From Guillardia theta CCMP2712 (Eukaryota; Cryptophyceae; Pyrenomonadales; Geminigeraceae): a DNA stretch of 64,000 bases. A program made the translations under genes and the position numbers. The DNA lies in contig NW_005434672.1 in the NCBI RefSeq assembly GCF_000315625.1, positions 800,937-864,936 of the forward strand, given 5' to 3'. Below the pieces are notes generated by a model. That model ran no database searches. It saw nothing but the letters and a program-made list of their open reading frames with translations, and was not told the DNA's origin. This document shows positions 35,289 to 45,952 of the stretch, in pieces. The stretch's first letter is position 1. The number at the start of each line of letters is the position of its first letter.

Positions 35289-35404
35289 TTGACTTTATTG
35301 ATTGATGAGCTGTATGACAAGTGTATATGTAAGACAACAAGAGCTCGAGATCTCCGAGCTCTTCATGCATGAATGTGCTGTGTGGACTGGATAGTTGGAA
35401 CCCT

Positions 35405-37258
35405 TCAGAGGGTCAGCGTGCTGCCCCATGACAAGATGCGGGCAAGTGCATCTGCAAATTCTAATCAACTCAACCTTGCGGACAAGTCAAGGATCACCGC
35501 TCGATGATAGTCTCCTCTCGGGGTCCATTTTGATCATTTCCCCCACGATCTGGGCAAGGCCGTCCTGCCCGGGGTCGGAGGCAGAGAAGGAGAAGTTTTG
35601 CCTGAGAGAGGAGGGTGAGGAAGAGTTGTGGGAGGATGAAGGTATGAGGGGGCCTACCTCAGCAGGTGCCAGTCGTTACCGTTGCCAGGAAGATCTTTCA
35701 GGTTCTTCAACATCTAAGAGCGATCGTGAGTAGGCGCTAGAGACGAAAGGAGGGAGTGCAATGGGCGGGGTCGGTAGGTTACCTGGAAGATGATAAGGCC
35801 GGCGGAGAAGACGTCAGACTTGCAAGTGGCTTGACTGTTCAAAATCTCTGGCGCGAGGTATCGCCGGTCCCCCTCCTGATCCTCCCACTCGTCCTCGCGG
35901 ATGCACAGGCCGAAGTCTCCGATCTTGATCCCGACCTCGTCGCACAGGAAGAGATTGTCGGGCTGCCGGAGGGTCCTTGTGAGAAAATGCAACAGAGAAG
36001 AGGAGAAGCGGGTCAACCTTGAGGTCAAGGTGCATGAACTTGTAGCCATGGATGTGCTCTAGGCCGGCGAGAAACCCTGACGCAAGAGAGAAGACCTGAC
36101 AGCTGGTGAGACTGCTGCACGAGCAGGCGCTCGATAGTCTTACTCGTCTCGTCGACATTGGACAGTCCAAGGACTCCAAAACCTTGGCGAGGTTCCCTCC
36201 TGAGGATAACTTCAGCATAAACACATGTGGAACAGGCGCTGGCTGACCTTGACATAACTCCATCACGATGTAGAAGTACCCACCGTCTTGCCATGCTCGC
36301 TCGTAGCTGCAACGACACGAATCAGACGGGCAACGTGCCGGTGGCAACAGATAGCCAATGGTAGTCGGCTCGCTACCTGATAACATTCCTGTGCGCTTTG
36401 ATGGAGCTCATGGACGAAATCTCTCTGATGAAGGTATCGCGATCTCGAGAGCCGCGAAAGGTTCTTGTCGATCGCTTCAGGGCAAACATTTCCTTGGTCC
36501 TTTCACACAACCAAGTCAGCAAACACGAGCTAGACTCCCAGCCTCTCCTCGCATTACCTGTAATGGCGAGCACTCCACACCTCGCCGAACTGTCCCTTCC
36601 CGAGTAGTTCCACACACTGATAGTGGTTGTCGTACTGCAACATCGAGCTGGCTCTCTTCAGCATCGGCGTGTAGTCCTTCCTAGAGTACAATGAATTCGA
36701 TCGCTTCCGCGTTGCCTGCCGCTTCACAGAAATCTCTAAAGGATCTGGGAAAGTCTCTTTCCCATCTCCAACAGGGGTATGGCAAGCGTCTTCATACTCC
36801 ATGGCAAAATCAGCGCAGGTGTGAAGAATAAGCTCGCTGTCGGGCTTCTGGCTGTTGGCAGACTGAGGGAACTGCTGATCATCCATGAAGATGTTGGCGT
36901 GCGGCGACACGACGACTGCGCCTTTCCTGAGGTGCATCTGGTTGGGAATCTGCACGCGGAGGTCCACACCTCTCTTGAATGGAGATTCTTTGCTCACTGC
37001 CTTGTGGAAGTGCGTGAAGTGAAAGGATTGATCAGGGGAGGCTTGATCTGGTGTGTCAAGCATCCTGGTTTTCTCTGCTGAAAGGTCGTCGTCCATGCTG
37101 TACGTGTGCAGCCTCTTCAGCGGCGGAGTGAGGGAGCTTGTCATGTCAATTATAGACTCATTGCAAAGACGCAGAGGAGATGCTTCGTTGCTGGACTCAC
37201 TCTGCATGCTTGTATCCATGGACACCATTTCCATGGATTCCATTGTGGACAACACCAC
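35405..37258 (-). CDS. Wee1-like cell-cycle protein kinase
   Basis: Wee1 phosphorylates cyclin-dependent kinase on an inhibitory tyrosine and delays mitosis. The long first exon (36558-37258) encodes a regulatory N-terminus, then YQCVELLGKGQFGEVWSARH (glycine loop). Further exons supply MFALKRSTRTFRGSRDRDTF (Wee1-type catalytic lysine context), EISSMSSIKAHRNVIR, AWQDGGYFYIVMELCQG, GLEHIHGYKFMHLDLK (catalytic loop with HLDLK rather than HRDLK, as in Wee1), DNLFLCDEVGIKIGDFGL, then EGDRRYLAPEILNS (Wee1 signature) and KSDVFSAGLIIFQ. Late exons read MLKNLKDLPGNGNDWHLLR, GLAQIVGEMIKMDPERRLSS and DALARILSWGSTLTL with TGA at 35405-35407. The N-terminus has several SP/TP sites (SPLRL, LTPPLKR, DTPDQASPD) that could be CDK targets. 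Confidence 0.88.
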
Positions 37259-39600
37259 GGTTGAGACCGGATTCTGGTCAGGAAGGATCTATGCGGCGAT
37301 GATGCTGGTAAAGCAGCGACAGACTCTGATATTGATTGACAGCGAGGAGACGGACGTCACTAATTAAGCTAAATGACTGTCCGTGATGAGAAGAGTGAGG
37401 GAAAAGGTGTTGTCCAGGGAAAAGGGCGAACGGGGTAAGGATTGGCAAAGGGAAGGCAAGGTGGAAAGATGCGAGCAGTAAGAGAGACGGGGTCGAAAAG
37501 ACAGGAATAAAAGGAGGAGACTCGGGGGGGTTCCAGGGGAGGGGTCGCGGTAGCAGGCGATGGGAGGAGAGGGGAGCGAGGGGGAGGAGCTGGGGGCGGG
37601 GAGGGTGCCGGGGCAGGAAGCGTTCGATCTTTAGGAAGAGGGAGGGGTGGTCTTGAGACTGATGCGTGGTAGGGTAGTCCCTAAGTACTTCGAATTCATC
37701 CTAGGGTACTTTGTGGTATATTAAGGGGTGGGTTAAATAGGTAGAAACTACGGGTGAATGAGGAAACCGTTGTAAGTTTCATTTGAAATTTCAGGGGTGG
37801 GGGTACTTTTCGTGATCATGGCACCAGTGGGGTGAGTTGAACGAATAGCCCTCTTGTGGGTGGGGTAGGCTGGAGAATACAAATAATATAAAATAGCTCA
37901 TGGACCTTCGGGTAGGGTACTGATGTCGAGGGGTACGATAGTATGTGGATCCTTGAAATGTGCTTCCCTGTGTGGGTAGGGTCCTCGGATGTGGTAAAAG
38001 TACGGGTGGTACTTCATTTGAAGGGGTAGACAAAATGCTGTAGTGGGTAGGATTATGATACACCGGTAGTCACAACATTTTGCAGTTTGTAGAAGGGGTA
38101 GATAAGAAGACCATTGAGACTCTGAGTAGGGTGGGTTACAGATCGGTGTACAAATACCCAGTTCTATCAGTTAAAAACTGCTGAAATTGGAGGGTGGGAG
38201 ATCAAAATTACAGGGTCTCCGTTGAGTCTACCTGCTACAGGAGGTAGGAGGTAAACATTGCCCGCTAAAATTATCACGATGGGTGGTGTTCTTTGTGGTT
38301 ATGAGGGTACACAGGAGCAACAGAGGGGTCAAGGAAGTACAGGGAGGATTCTTGACTACCCCTGCTTAGTCGCAGTGAATTTTCCTAGGTGGGTGGTATT
38401 GGTTGAATTTCGGTGGGTGGGGTCTTCAGGTTGTTCGACTTTCTGGGGTGGTCTTGAGCCCTTCGCCTTCGGAACCTCAGCATTTGACGCTTTCATAGGC
38501 CCTAAGACCGGAATAACGAACATCATACGACCTCCTAACGAATTGTAGCACGCGATAGGCTTTCTAGGACCTGAATTATAGCAAGAGTACAAATCCTATG
38601 ACCTTCATTGTAGGAGAGAGGCCATTAGAGAGCTTCCCTATGGATGCTTCAGTACCTAGGGGTCGAGAGGAACACCCACCCCGTGCACCCCAGAAGAACT
38701 ATTACCCCACCTTTGCACATCAATTTCACTGTCCTGGTACCCCTCCAAATTCCAAGCAAGCTGTGCAGAAAGGGGTGGAGAGAACTGCTATAGGACCTTG
38801 TCCTAGAGTCCCTAGCTATTTCCAAATCAGGAAGGGGGGAATCAGTTTGGAGTGACAAGAAGAATTGTGAGGGCCTCAAGGCAAGAACATTTCTCAATTG
38901 AGACACTAGCAAGAAATGTCGATGTGTCCATCAGGCCTGGTATGCTTTGCGGCCCAGAAAGACCTTCAACGACCTGCAGTTGAGTAAAATTTGAATTTAC
39001 ATTACTACCACGCCTTGGCCCGGATCGATTTTTTTTCCCGAGTAAAAATTAAAAACGTAGTAGTGGACCAGAGATCTAAGCGGGCCCCATTGAACTCACT
39101 GTTCGGAGCCGTGTCATTGACCGGCGCGGCCCGGCCAGCGCGGCCCGGCGCCGCGTGACTGCACAGGCTCAGGCCCGGCACTGAGTCCGAGTCGGAACCC
39201 CCGACGGTCGGCGGCGATCCGACACTGTCAGCCAATCCGGGAGTCCCGGCGGCTCGCGCGGCGGCCGGGCCCCGCCGGGCCGCACTCAGGGCCCATGCCA
39301 TTCCGTCGGAAGTTCAGTGAGTGCCACGACGGTCAAGCCGCTTGCCGCAGTGCGGGCCCGGCCGTAGACGGTCACGGTCGGACGGTTCCGCCGGGGCCGG
39401 GCCGCCGCCGGGACTCTCAGGCCCGTGCCGGACTCGGCCGCGGCATGATGGCCAGTGACAAAAATCAACTAGACCCCTCATAATTCTGTTGAAAAGTTTC
39501 AATTCTTCATTAACAATTTGAATTTTGGCCATATAATATACAAGCTCTTGACAACTGGTACAAGCTTTCAGGGCATGGTACTAAACTTTACTCAAACATG
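37259..39600. repeat. Large intergenic repeat region
   Basis: About 37400-37640 is purine-rich. About 37660-38500 is G-rich with GGGGTA, GGGTGG and GTACTT words (TACCCC family). About 38600-38900 is mixed, with C-rich patches. About 39090-39450 is a GGCCCGGCC-rich block. About 39480-39600 is AT-rich and contains CTTTACTCAAA, a partial junction motif. No gene is supported across 2.3 kb. Confidence 0.55.
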
Positions 39601-39951
39601 GTACCATCAAGGCCCTTCACGAAGAGGCGCGGCCCTTGGCAGCGTCCCTTGGGGTCCTCCCCTCCCTTCATAAGCCTCCCGTCCTCTCCCTACTGCCACC
39701 GCAACAGTAGTAAGTTCCTCCTATCTCTCCGTGTTATGGGGATGTGTGCGACGTGGTGTATGAAACCGAGTTCTTATGAATGCAGATCGCCTCTTGTGAT
39801 CGGTATTGCAGTGTAATTGTTATTGCACGCACACCCTGAATATTGTGTTGCCTGCGAACCATATTTCCGTGGATGTTGTGCTACTTCTATTTGTTTTCCT
39901 TTCTCGTCGTATTGGAAGTTGGTTGTATCTTACACTACTTTTCAGATGTTC

Positions 39952-40116
39952 TCCCTTCTCTTTGACCTCGAGGATTACGCTACCACCTACCGCGCCACCC
40001 GCGATGCCTACTTGAAGGCTGCCAACGAGCTCAAGCTCGCCACCGGCCCCTACAAGGCTGCCCGTGACGCCTACGTTGCGGCCACCGCCACCTACACCAA
40101 GTCCCTCTACGAGTAA
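39952..40116 (+). CDS. Tiny alanine/tyrosine-rich protein with internal duplication
   Basis: A 5'-UTR-type intron (donor GTAAGT at 39710, acceptor TTTTCAG at 39951) is followed directly by ATG. The 54-residue product starts MFSLLFDLEDYATTYRATRD and ends ATYTKSLYE. It contains two related halves, YRATRDAYLKAANE and YKAARDAYVAATAT. Codons are strikingly uniform (GCC, ACC, CTC, AAG, TAC), unlike most neighbours, which suggests very high expression. It is probably a short amphipathic helix pair. No family is recognised. An additional coding exon upstream cannot be excluded. Confidence 0.6.
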   Translation, partial: SLLFDLEDYATTYRATRDAYLKAANELKLATGPYKAARDAYVAATATYTKSLYE

Positions 40117-40223
40117 ACAGTGTACATTGGGATGTAATAAATTTCCAAATAATCGAAAGTTTTGTTTGTATCTGGTTCCATTCTGTTGAATTTCACTTGT
40201 AATCGGTTCATGAGTGTATAAGA

Positions 40224-41811
40224 TTACGTGTATGATGAGCTTATCACACTACATGTATGGAACATGTGGTTTCGAATCTTGTCTTGTTCAATTGCCCACT
40301 TGATCCTTGAGATCAGCTTGTACAGGTTTGAGACAGCGCAACACGAATCAAGCAACTCACTGAGAGGGACGTAGCGAACGGATGTAATGCTTTTCTGCTT
40401 GATGTTTCCGTCCAAGCTCTGAATGCTACTTACAAGAGACACGCTGCATCCCTGTCGCAGAATTACCTTGTCCACCTGCAGGAGCTCTTGCATAATGTTG
40501 CCGACGGGAATGATAAGCCTATTTGCATCAGGTCGCTGACATAAGTAATGAGATAGCTGGCTCACCTGCCTCCTGGCTTGAGCTGGTCGATGAGAGACTG
40601 AGGAATAGCTATGATGAATGGGATGATCAGGAAACATTCACATGCCTAAAGGAAATTTTGAATGGAGAGAACTACTGACTAGGGGCTGCAGCTCCGACGT
40701 GTATTGCGTCATATGGGCCATGTTCAGCAATGCCTTGTAAGGTGTCATCAAGCTGCCTGTATTCTGTGCGTATTGGTACCTTTCCGTCCGTCCCCCTCTA
40801 TCATTATCAAGGATTTTGAGTCCTAAGGAACTTGTTTAGTTTCTGTAGTGGAAAAGGGATGAAAGAGAAGAGTAACGGGAAGAGTGAGAGGAATAGAGAG
40901 GGAGAGGAAAAGGGAAGGTGAGGGGAGAGAGGGAGGGAAGGGAGAGGGAGGGAGCAAGGACAGGGAGGGACACGGCGGGGGAGGAGAGCGCCGTACAAGG
41001 AGATATTCTTTGCCATCTGCTTTGATATTTGAGATTGATTGCTGGACAAGTTGAGGCACATGCTCCACCCCGACAGCCTTTGGTCCAAATGACAACAATC
41101 ATTGTCTTGAAATCGAAGGACGCAAGACAGTATTGGTACCTTGCCTGAGAACCCAACCATGATCTAGAGCAACAAGTCATTCGTGACGACGGCGGCAACG
41201 GTTCAAGCAGCAAAAAACTTACCGCCATGCAGGCGGTCAGGTAGCCTGTGCCACTCCCCACGTCCAGAGCCTTTGATCCTTTCGATCGAAGATTTAAGGA
41301 CAGATGACAACCAAGAAAGCTATCACCTGGTTTGAGATGATCTGCTAGCGCATCCAGGCACATAGCATGCTGCGTCATGATCGTCAAGAGGGTTGGAGGA
41401 GAAGGAGCATGGGGAGGGGCGGGAGACCATGTGGGGAGCACTGATAGTGACATTGTATCCGATCAGCTGAGGAGAATCTTGATAAGGATTCCTCGGGCAA
41501 TAGTGCTGTGAAATCGTCAGGAGGGAACGCAAGGAAGTCAGTCGATACACTCGTTCATAGAAGGGATATGCACGTCACACCAGAGCACAGCATCAGGCGT
41601 CTTAAAATGCCAAATCCACACCATGGTAATGATTAGCAGTACCTTTCGGTCCACGCCCAACATTGCCTCACGGACTCGCGAGTTTTGGAATATCCTCGCA
41701 TCTGCAATTTTGCAGGTGACAAGCCATGTCAACCGGCACAAAGTACATCAGCTCACTCTCAAGGTTCGAAACAAGTCCCTTGTTGCTGGAGCTGCTACAA
41801 GACCATGCCAT
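40224..41811 (-). CDS. PCMT1: Protein-L-isoaspartate O-methyltransferase
   Basis: The enzyme repairs isoaspartyl residues in damaged proteins using S-adenosylmethionine. The first exon (from Met 41811) reads [18 protein letters not shown] and splices to [19 protein letters not shown]. The next exons give [25 protein letters not shown], then [33 protein letters not shown] (SAM motif I), MVGFSGK and [18 protein letters not shown]. The C-terminal part reads [20 protein letters not shown] and [16 protein letters not shown], matching the family end (LIxPVG; VxYVPL). About 45 extra residues follow before the stop at 40224. The segment between 40640 and 40800 is approximate. Seven or more exons are present with short introns. 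Confidence 0.9.
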
Positions 41812-42076
41812 GCTTGTTGAGAGCTTATGGATCCACGTCAGCGCGAGCTCCTACTCTCGCCGTGTTACCTTCAACTTCGACGGGTACGAGGATGTTCTCT
41901 GCAAGGTGCTCCAGGAGATTGCAGAAACGAAAAAAGGAAGAATTTTCGTGATTTTGGAAACTAATAAGGTCTGTCACTGGATACTCAACTGGAAGCAATG
42001 TCATAATCATGAAGTCGTTGCGAAGCAACAGTTTGGTGTAGGTTATCGCGCATTACAGCGAGTCAAAAATAATTAA
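41810..42076 (+). CDS. Hypothetical 88-residue protein, head-to-head with the isoaspartyl methyltransferase
   Basis: A plus-strand frame from ATG 41810 reads [20 protein letters not shown], then DGYEDVLCKVLQEIAETKKG and IFVILETNKVCHWILNWKQC. It is open further upstream into the methyltransferase first exon. The sequence has a protein-like mix of hydrophobic and charged residues but no recognised family. Overlap with the start of an identified gene on the other strand makes chance an alternative. Confidence 0.35.
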   Translation: MLVESLWIHVSASSYSRRVTFNFDGYEDVLCKVLQEIAETKKGRIFVILETNKVCHWILNWKQCHNHEVVAKQQFGVGYRALQRVKNN

Positions 42077-42680
42077 TCTGCATCCACATTCCAGTAGAAA
42101 ATGAGAGACATGTGCTTGAGAGAAAAGAAAGAAAATTGAATAGCTTCGCAGCATGAACCTCAAGGTGAGGGTGAGACATGCAAAATTGCTCCAAACACAA
42201 CATGCAACATTGCTGGCAATCAAGCAACGTGAGGATTCATGAAAGATCCCTTCCACGAGAGGATATGCGTTAGTGCATAAGGGTAATGTCTCGTCCTTGC
42301 CATGCTGATCCCTTGCATGCCGACCAGACCGAGCGCAGCTGCTCATGCAACAATGAGCAGCTGCATTCGCAAGGCATCATTCTGGCAGGGCGCTACAACT
42401 AATTGGTAGCAGGGGTGGGGTCTGGGTGGGGTGATATAGAGAGACCAAGATGTACCCCATCCCTTCCCCCACCTACCCCTTTCTTTGCTTTACCGGAAAA
42501 ATTGAAGACGAAATCATGAAGTTTTGAGGGGAGATTTGAAATATTCTCACCATCTTCGAGTAGCAAAATGCAATTAGCTCCTCTCGATTGTGAACGACAT
42601 CGTTTATAACACAAGCAATATGCAAGGGAAGGAGACGAACTCAAGGAAGAGGTGACTTGCCGAGGGTGAAGTTGTAAGAT
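42077..42680. other. Intergenic spacer
   Basis: This is mostly AT-rich, with a short G/C-rich TACCCC-type patch at about 42400-42485. No gene is supported. The 3' end is the promoter region of the J-domain gene. Confidence 0.4.
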
Positions 42681-42794
42681 TTGATTGCTTCCATTCAGTT
42701 GATTCTTCTCGAAGAGAGAGCTCACCCCGTCAAAACCGCACCAGATTGCTGTTGGGCGGAAGAAATTATCTTGAAACCTCTTGCCGCAAAGCAA

Positions 42795-43336
42795 ATGTAT
42801 AGTGGGACAATCGCCTCAACCAAAGCAATATCACGAAACTTTTGTGGTAACCTTGGGTACAGAAGAATAAGCTACACTCATCCTAAGCTTTATGATCCAT
42901 TCCATGTGCTTGGACTGCACAGGAGTGCAACCAAGAATGAAGTAAAAACAGCATACCTAAAGCTAGCAAAACAATACCACCCCGATCTCTTTCAATTGGA
43001 GACGGAGAAGCGATCGGCACAAGCTAAATTCGTTGAAGTTCAGAAAGCATATAGGCACCTTGCAGGAATACCAGACTCATACCACATGGACATCAATACT
43101 TTCCACAAGGTGCATGACTCAAACTATCCAGTGTGGACTATGATGGCTAGTTGTCTCGGGTTGGGTACTTTGATGTTCTTCGGCGTTGTCTGGTGAGTCA
43201 AGCAACTACTTGCCCATATCTGATTCCTTGCTAAGGTGGTGGGACTCTGGAGTATCTGACGAACGGCAGTACCATTACCAGCAATCCACACGTAGATGAC
43301 ACGCGGCAAGATACAGGAACTTGGACAAATCTCTAG
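42795..43336 (+). CDS. J-domain (DnaJ-like) membrane-anchored protein
   Basis: J-domain proteins stimulate Hsp70 ATPase activity. The frame from Met 42795 (MYSGTIASTKAISRNFCGNL) looks like a mitochondrial presequence, then DPFHVLGLHRSATKNEVKTA, YLKLAKQYHPDLFQ (HPD motif) and KFVEVQKAYRHLAG form the J domain. A C-terminal span (WTMMASCLGLGTLMFFGVV) follows. An in-frame TGA after VVW is better read as part of a GTGAGT donor: splicing at 43194 to an acceptor near 43270 gives CTITSNPHVDDTRQDTGTWT and a stop at 43334-43336. An earlier in-frame start exists at 42681. Mitochondrial location is inference. Confidence 0.8.
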
Positions 43337-43561
43337 CAATGCATGCCCAAGAGAAGGGTTAAGCGTTTTAGGAGTGCTGGCATGCGAGCAACATTTTAGA
43401 TCAATCCATTTTTGGGTTTACTTTTTCCCACTTTTCTACTTTTTCTTTAGCTAACTACACAAATGTAAAGCGCTTGCAAAGCAAAAAAAATCAGATTTTA
43501 TCTCTTTCAGCTACGGAGAGAAATCGAGCAAGAAGGTTTAAAAGAATAAAACTTGCAAAAC

Positions 43562-44263
43562 TTATATCTTGATCCTCAGTCCAAAAAGCGTATCAAACGC
43601 TCTCTGCATGGCATGTATCCTCTTGGAACTGCAGTTTCGTGTCTCAGGTTCAGACGGATTCGATTCTAGGAGCTTGCGGCATCTCTCGAAATCTGAACAA
43701 TGTTTCTGAACAAAAGGACAAGTTCCTTGCACGAACACTCGAATATGGTTGGGGTTTTCCTTCTGGCACTGAACATACTGCTTGAAGTTGATCTGGGGAG
43801 GCGACAGGATGTGCCTACCAAAGGTCGAGCTTCGCTTCATTCCTGAGACAGGGGGCATCTCCAACGATCTGTCACCTGCTTCTTGCACGGAAGATTGCTC
43901 GGTGAAGCTAGGATGAACATTTATGCTACCATTATCATCTTCGATTTCCATGCTGAAAGCATGATCAGAAAGTGACTCAACACTTCCTTCGCAGCTGTAA
44001 CACTCTTGGTCTGCTACGTCGTCTTTGGCATTTGAATGCAATTCGTTTGCAAAAACCTCATCGCAATTCACATCCAAGTTCCTTTCAAAATGTACGAAGC
44101 ATTCCTGAACAAAATCGTCGTCTGGTGATTGAATGTTTCCAAGTAAAATTCGATTGTGAGAATCGTCAGCCTTCAAGTTTTCGTTTTTTCTAATCTGACG
44201 TGCTTGATGAGAAATTTTGCTTGCCTCTTCGGCAAGGAGTCCAATAAAAACCGGTTTGCACAT
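43562..44263 (-). CDS. Hypothetical 233-residue acidic protein
   Basis: A single uninterrupted minus-strand frame starts MCKPVFIGLLAEEASKISHQ. It continues with acidic, Cys-containing sequence (VADQECYSCEGSVESLSDHA; FSMEIEDDNGSINV) and ends with a more structured part (QINFKQYVQCQKENPNHIRV; CSSKRIHAMQRAFDTLFGLR). Composition is much more AT-rich than neighbouring genes. No domain is recognised. A further upstream exon is possible. Confidence 0.55.
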   Translation of the reverse strand: MCKPVFIGLLAEEASKISHQARQIRKNENLKADDSHNRILLGNIQSPDDDFVQECFVHFERNLDVNCDEVFANELHSNAKDDVADQECYSCEGSVESLSDHAFSMEIEDDNGSINVHPSFTEQSSVQEAGDRSLEMPPVSGMKRSSTFGRHILSPPQINFKQYVQCQKENPNHIRVFVQGTCPFVQKHCSDFERCRKLLESNPSEPETRNCSSKRIHAMQRAFDTLFGLRIKI

Positions 44264-45317
44264 TTCAACTTAAATGATGCGTTTGATTTCTTTGCAGGCT
44301 GCTTCCCCGAGGTTTACGTGGCACCTTCCTCCTTGTCAACTCACTTCGACTCTGTTCCACTCTAGCAACTCTCCACTCGTCTGCAGACCCTATCGCTTGC
44401 TTCTTCTCAACTCTGCTTCTCTCGTGCTCCTTCCGTCCTCCTGACTTGTATGCTGACTGATAGTTGTCAGTTTCGCAGTTATATCCCCTGAAGGTAGGGG
44501 TGGATTATCCTCCCCACCCCTTCCTGTGTATCCTGTCGAGTACCCCTGGTGGAAATGCGACTGCCAACTAAGTTTTATTCCTGTACCCCTCGTGCGGACT
44601 TACACCCCACCCCTTTCGTCCGACTGTTTCCACCTACCCACCCCTGATCACCTGTTGTTACGACTCTCCGGGCGGTATCAGATGACTCCGGGTCCTAGGA
44701 AGTTGAGAACGGTGGTATTGCGTACCAGAAGTAAGCTCTCCAAACGATTCATTTTCGTTATTCGACCTCTTGGTCTGCAGTCCCTACGTTGTTGAAAAGA
44801 TATATTTTCGTGTCAGTAACGTGCGTTGCTGACGTTTTACTCGGTTTTGACGAATTAGGGCATGGTCGAGCGGGTATGTCTGGGGATGAGGTATTGAAGC
44901 GAGTGGGGAAATGAGGGAGATGAGTGTTCGGTATGAGGGTTATCGACCCGAGACCTCGAGCCGCGTGCGGGCAATGGCAGCAGGCTGCCTTGTGTGGGAG
45001 AGAGAAGGGTCCATGCCGCTATGCTGTTCCCTGTGGAGTAGATCCTCCTCGTATTGATAGACATGGAGTGTCGATACTAGGCTCTCTGTGACCACCCGGT
45101 GTTTCTTACCCACCTTGACCGCTTCATGTTGATTTGATTCCCCCACGCACCTTGAAATGCGTCTCCTCGCACCCCCGCCTGTGTTTGGGGCTTGTCAGGC
45201 TGCACAATGCTGACTGATCTTATCTCAACATGAAATGATACACTACCGAGAAAGCATAGTGTGCATCGTGCTGTAACTTGGAAATGATGATTGTTTATCC
45301 CAGGGGAGATTAGCAGG
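44264..45317. repeat. Intergenic spacer with TACCCC-type block
   Basis: About 44490-44660 has recurring TACCCC, CCACCCC and CACCCCT words. About 44860-45130 is G-rich then mixed. No gene is supported. The last part precedes TRM112. Confidence 0.45.
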
Positions 45318-45799
45318 ATGATCCTCCTCACTCACAACATGCTCGCCTCACCCATGAAGGAAGCTTCGAAGCAGCTGCACCTTAAGATAGAGTGCGAAGA
45401 GAAGGTAGAAAAGGAGCAGGAGTACAACGCGGATTTCCTCAACAGAATGATTGAGAGGATCGATTGGAACTCCTTCTGCGCTGCGGCTCAATCGGTGAGG
45501 GACGGACGCGGTGAGGCGAGTTGAACTATCTGACGCTGCCCCTGGTTCCCGCAGCTGGACGTTGGAAACGGTTTGCCTGAATCGAAGGAGCAAGTAGACA
45601 GCTCGAATGAGGAGCAGATGAAGAAGATACATCACGCTCTCATGGAAGTCGATGTAGTGAAAGGGAGCCTCGTGTGCACAGAGACAGGACGTGAGTGGTG
45701 GGACCTGTTGAGTGGTACGTCACTGATGCTCGGGCTACAGGAAAGTTTCCGATTGCAGCTGGCATACCAAACATGCTCTTGAACCAAGACGAGTTGTAA
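45318..45799 (+). CDS. TRM112: TRM112-like methyltransferase activator
   Basis: TRM112 is a small zinc-binding partner that activates several tRNA, rRNA and protein methyltransferases. Three exons (45318-45494, 45555-45691, 45741-45799) give MILLTHNMLASPMKEASKQL, DFLNRMIERIDWNSFCAAAQ, LDVGNGLPES, EEQMKKIHHALMEVDVVKG, LVCTETGRKFPIAAGIPNML and LNQDEL. These match family landmarks: MKLLTHN at the start, LHHxLLEVxVxxGxLxCPETGR, then FPIxxGIPNML near the end. The usual CPETGR is CTETGR here. Splice phases are exact, so gene structure is well supported. Confidence 0.93.
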
Positions 45800-45952
45800 C
45801 TGTACTTTTGCTGTGATCCATGTAGTGAGCTAGCGCTCACGTATGATGAATTTTTAACATGATTAATGCTATTTTAGAACAAGAAAAGAATCTTGCTACT
45901 TGCTATTGCATATGGCGAGCCTGTGTGCACTTGAGTCGTTGGATAAGACTTC

